This document shows positions 62,865 to 64,000 of a stretch of 64,000 nt of DNA, in pieces. The DNA lies in assembly GCA_019637695.1 (NCBI GenBank), contig JAHBVG010000010.1, forward strand, positions 43,666 to 107,665. Direction: 5' to 3'. Source of the DNA: Caldilineaceae bacterium. Lineage in GTDB: Bacteria; Chloroflexota; Anaerolineae; Caldilineales; Caldilineaceae. The translations under genes and the position numbers were made by a program. Every line of letters begins with the position of its first letter. Position 1 is the stretch's first letter. The notes under the pieces were generated by a model, which saw only the letters and a list, made by a program, of their open reading frames with translations, did not search any database and was not told the DNA's origin.

Positions 62865-63620
62865 CGTCTGACGACGATCTATAGGGACCGCAAGGAGCCG
62901 GACCCAGAGCGCAGCGCGCAGCGGTTTCTGGCCGATGTACGCGAACACGCCGACCTGCTGCTCGAGCGAGGACCGCGCGAGTATGGCTTCATCCACCTCA
63001 CCTTTCAGGAGTACCTGGCGGCGGTGGCGATTGCCGGGCAGGGGCAGCGCAGCGTGGAACCGGTGATCTCCATGCTCTGTGAGCATGTGAGCGACGAGAC
63101 CTGACACGAGGTCAGCCTGCTCACGGTTGGCTACCTGGGCATTGTGCAACAACGCGACGAAGCTGCCGGGGATGTAGTCGGCGCGCTCATCGACCGCGCC
63201 CCTGGCGAGCCGGGCGAAGCTGCCATCCTGGCTGGGGAAGCCGTCCTCGACGCCTGGCCGGGCGGGGTGACGCCTGCCTGCTGCGACACAGTGATCCAAT
63301 CCCTGCTTTTGACCCTGCGTGACGACGGGCGGGTGACGCCGCCGCGCAAAAGCCGGCGACGTGCTGGCGCGGTTGGGCGATCCGCGCTTCCGCGCAGACG
63401 CCTGGTATCTCCCTGACGAACCACTGTTGGGCTTTGTCGAGATTCCAGCGGGGCCGTTCCTCATGGGCAGCGACAAGATACGTGACTCAAGGGCAGACGA
63501 CGATGATTTGCCCCAACATGAAGTGAATCTAGCCACCTTCTACATCGCTCGCCACCCAGTGACCGTTGCCCAATTCCATGCCTACCTGGAAGCTACTGGA
63601 AGACAGCCTCGGTTTTCGGG
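62865..63620 (+). pseudogene. Remnant of a STAND/NACHT NTPase with a formylglycine-enzyme-like domain
   Basis: Plus-strand sequence encodes [17 protein letters not shown] and [16 protein letters not shown], typical of the region after the NTPase core in NACHT proteins. The frame then meets TGA at 63102-63104, where a Trp is expected. It continues to about 63340 and shifts frame, resuming as [16 protein letters not shown] and an FGE-sulfatase-like start ([32 protein letters not shown]). It has no 5' NTPase core and no 3' end. Such NACHT-FGE proteins occur in bacterial conflict systems. Confidence 0.75.
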
Positions 63621-63740
63621 TGGTCGTGGTCGGGGTCCCATTCACTTCTGGTCTCTGATCTTCTCTGCCCTCTGGGGACTGTGGGGGGTCTCCCCCACGT
63701 TTCTGCCATCGCCGTCAGGCGATCGATTTTTTTTGGGGGT

Positions 63741-63814
63741 GCAGGAGCATGGGTGGGGCGGAAAGAAAGCTTGCCATTGAACCGACATTTGCTTCCGCCC
63801 CTAACCGTGCCCCG
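63741..63814. repeat. Hairpin element, family copy 3 (degenerate)
   Basis: GCATGGGTGGGGCGGAAAGA (from 63748) and CTTCCGCCCCTAACCGTGCC form imperfect arms, with inner AAAGCTTGCCATTGAACCGACATTTG matching the other copies. It truncates the FGE-like remnant. The other copies, at 22031 and 38269, have perfect arms. Confidence 0.8.
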
Positions 63815-64000
63815 TCACCAATCTTTTCCCACGGGCACATCGCCATACCTTCACCCAACGGCTACTCGCCGCCGCCTTCGATCTCTCCGAGCGGTTGGAA
63901 GAGGAAGAGGCCCTCACCCCCGGCCCCTCTCCCAAAACAACGTGGGAGAGGGGCGTTGTAGAGATGTTGGTGACTCATTGGCAAATGTGCTGTTAACCAA
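63815..64000. other. Degraded or unassigned window end
   Basis: No gene is assigned. A frame with FTQRLLAAAFDLSERLEEEE reads like protein but runs into a CCCCTCTCCC / GGGAGAGGGG foldback near 63925-63955. Possibly another gene fragment. Confidence 0.4.

Noticed and set aside
62559..63536. A single 325-residue minus-strand gene
   Set aside because: Only the last 100 residues resemble a protein family (HypE). The rest is antisense to the STAND/FGE remnant, so the frame is a chimera.

Overview
The window looks like chromosomal DNA of a GC-rich, non-photosynthetic Chloroflexota bacterium, most like Caldilineae/Anaerolineae. The pointers are family-level only: a very large secreted beta-helix/DUF11 protein ending in an LFLPVV-type tail, a pyruvate:ferredoxin oxidoreductase next to a dihydroorotate-dehydrogenase-like gene, split magnesium-chelatase-type I and D genes, and a helicase fused to an endonuclease-Q-type PHP domain. 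No 16S rRNA or ribosomal protein is present, so the placement is inference.

Layout. 1-2.2 kb is the edge of a mobile element (zinc-ribbon protein, tyrosine recombinase, excisionase-like protein; the last two genes share a promoter element). 2.3-8.5 kb is a tRNA-Lys(CTT) followed by a decayed integrase and a two-gene type I restriction-modification system (HsdR plus fused HsdM-HsdS). 8.8-16 kb holds the giant surface protein and an FtsX/MacB-type permease. 16.3-22 kb is a minus-strand metabolic group (L-threonate dehydrogenase-like, SEC-C protein, ThDP enzyme, oversized medium-chain dehydrogenase). 22-28 kb encodes three membrane proteins (spermidine-synthase-like, and two glycosyltransferase-C-like). 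28-32.7 kb holds a split Rpn-type nuclease gene and the EndoQ-UvrD fusion. 32.8-35.7 kb is an ECF sigma / anti-sigma / bactofilin-like operon. 36-44 kb has ChlI/ChlD, an MFS carrier, two alpha/beta hydrolases, a nitroreductase-like protein and a lipoprotein. 43.7-46.4 kb has an orphan McrC, a flavodoxin-pentapeptide fusion and a CBS protein. 46.6-54 kb is fermentative/anaplerotic metabolism (DHOD-like, NifJ, CoA-transferase, alanine dehydrogenase). 54.5-59.7 kb encodes an HtrA protease and a heterodimeric ABC exporter. 59.8-64 kb is a graveyard of small accessory genes and fragments (truncated RelE-family toxin with intact antitoxin, RHH-HNH pair, hypE tail, STAND-NTPase/FGE remnant).

Across the window, intergenic DNA is filled with two kinds of non-coding structure. 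One is heptanucleotide tandem repeats resembling the STRR repeats described in cyanobacteria; they start within a few bases of at least nine stop codons and have been read in frame into at least two proteins. The other is a set of long, often perfect, inverted repeats, including one hairpin family present three times. The most interesting single loci are the EndoQ-UvrD fusion with two sliding-clamp-type motifs, and the Rpn gene in which an in-frame TGA is followed by a strong internal ribosome-binding site ahead of the repeat-bearing C-terminal part.
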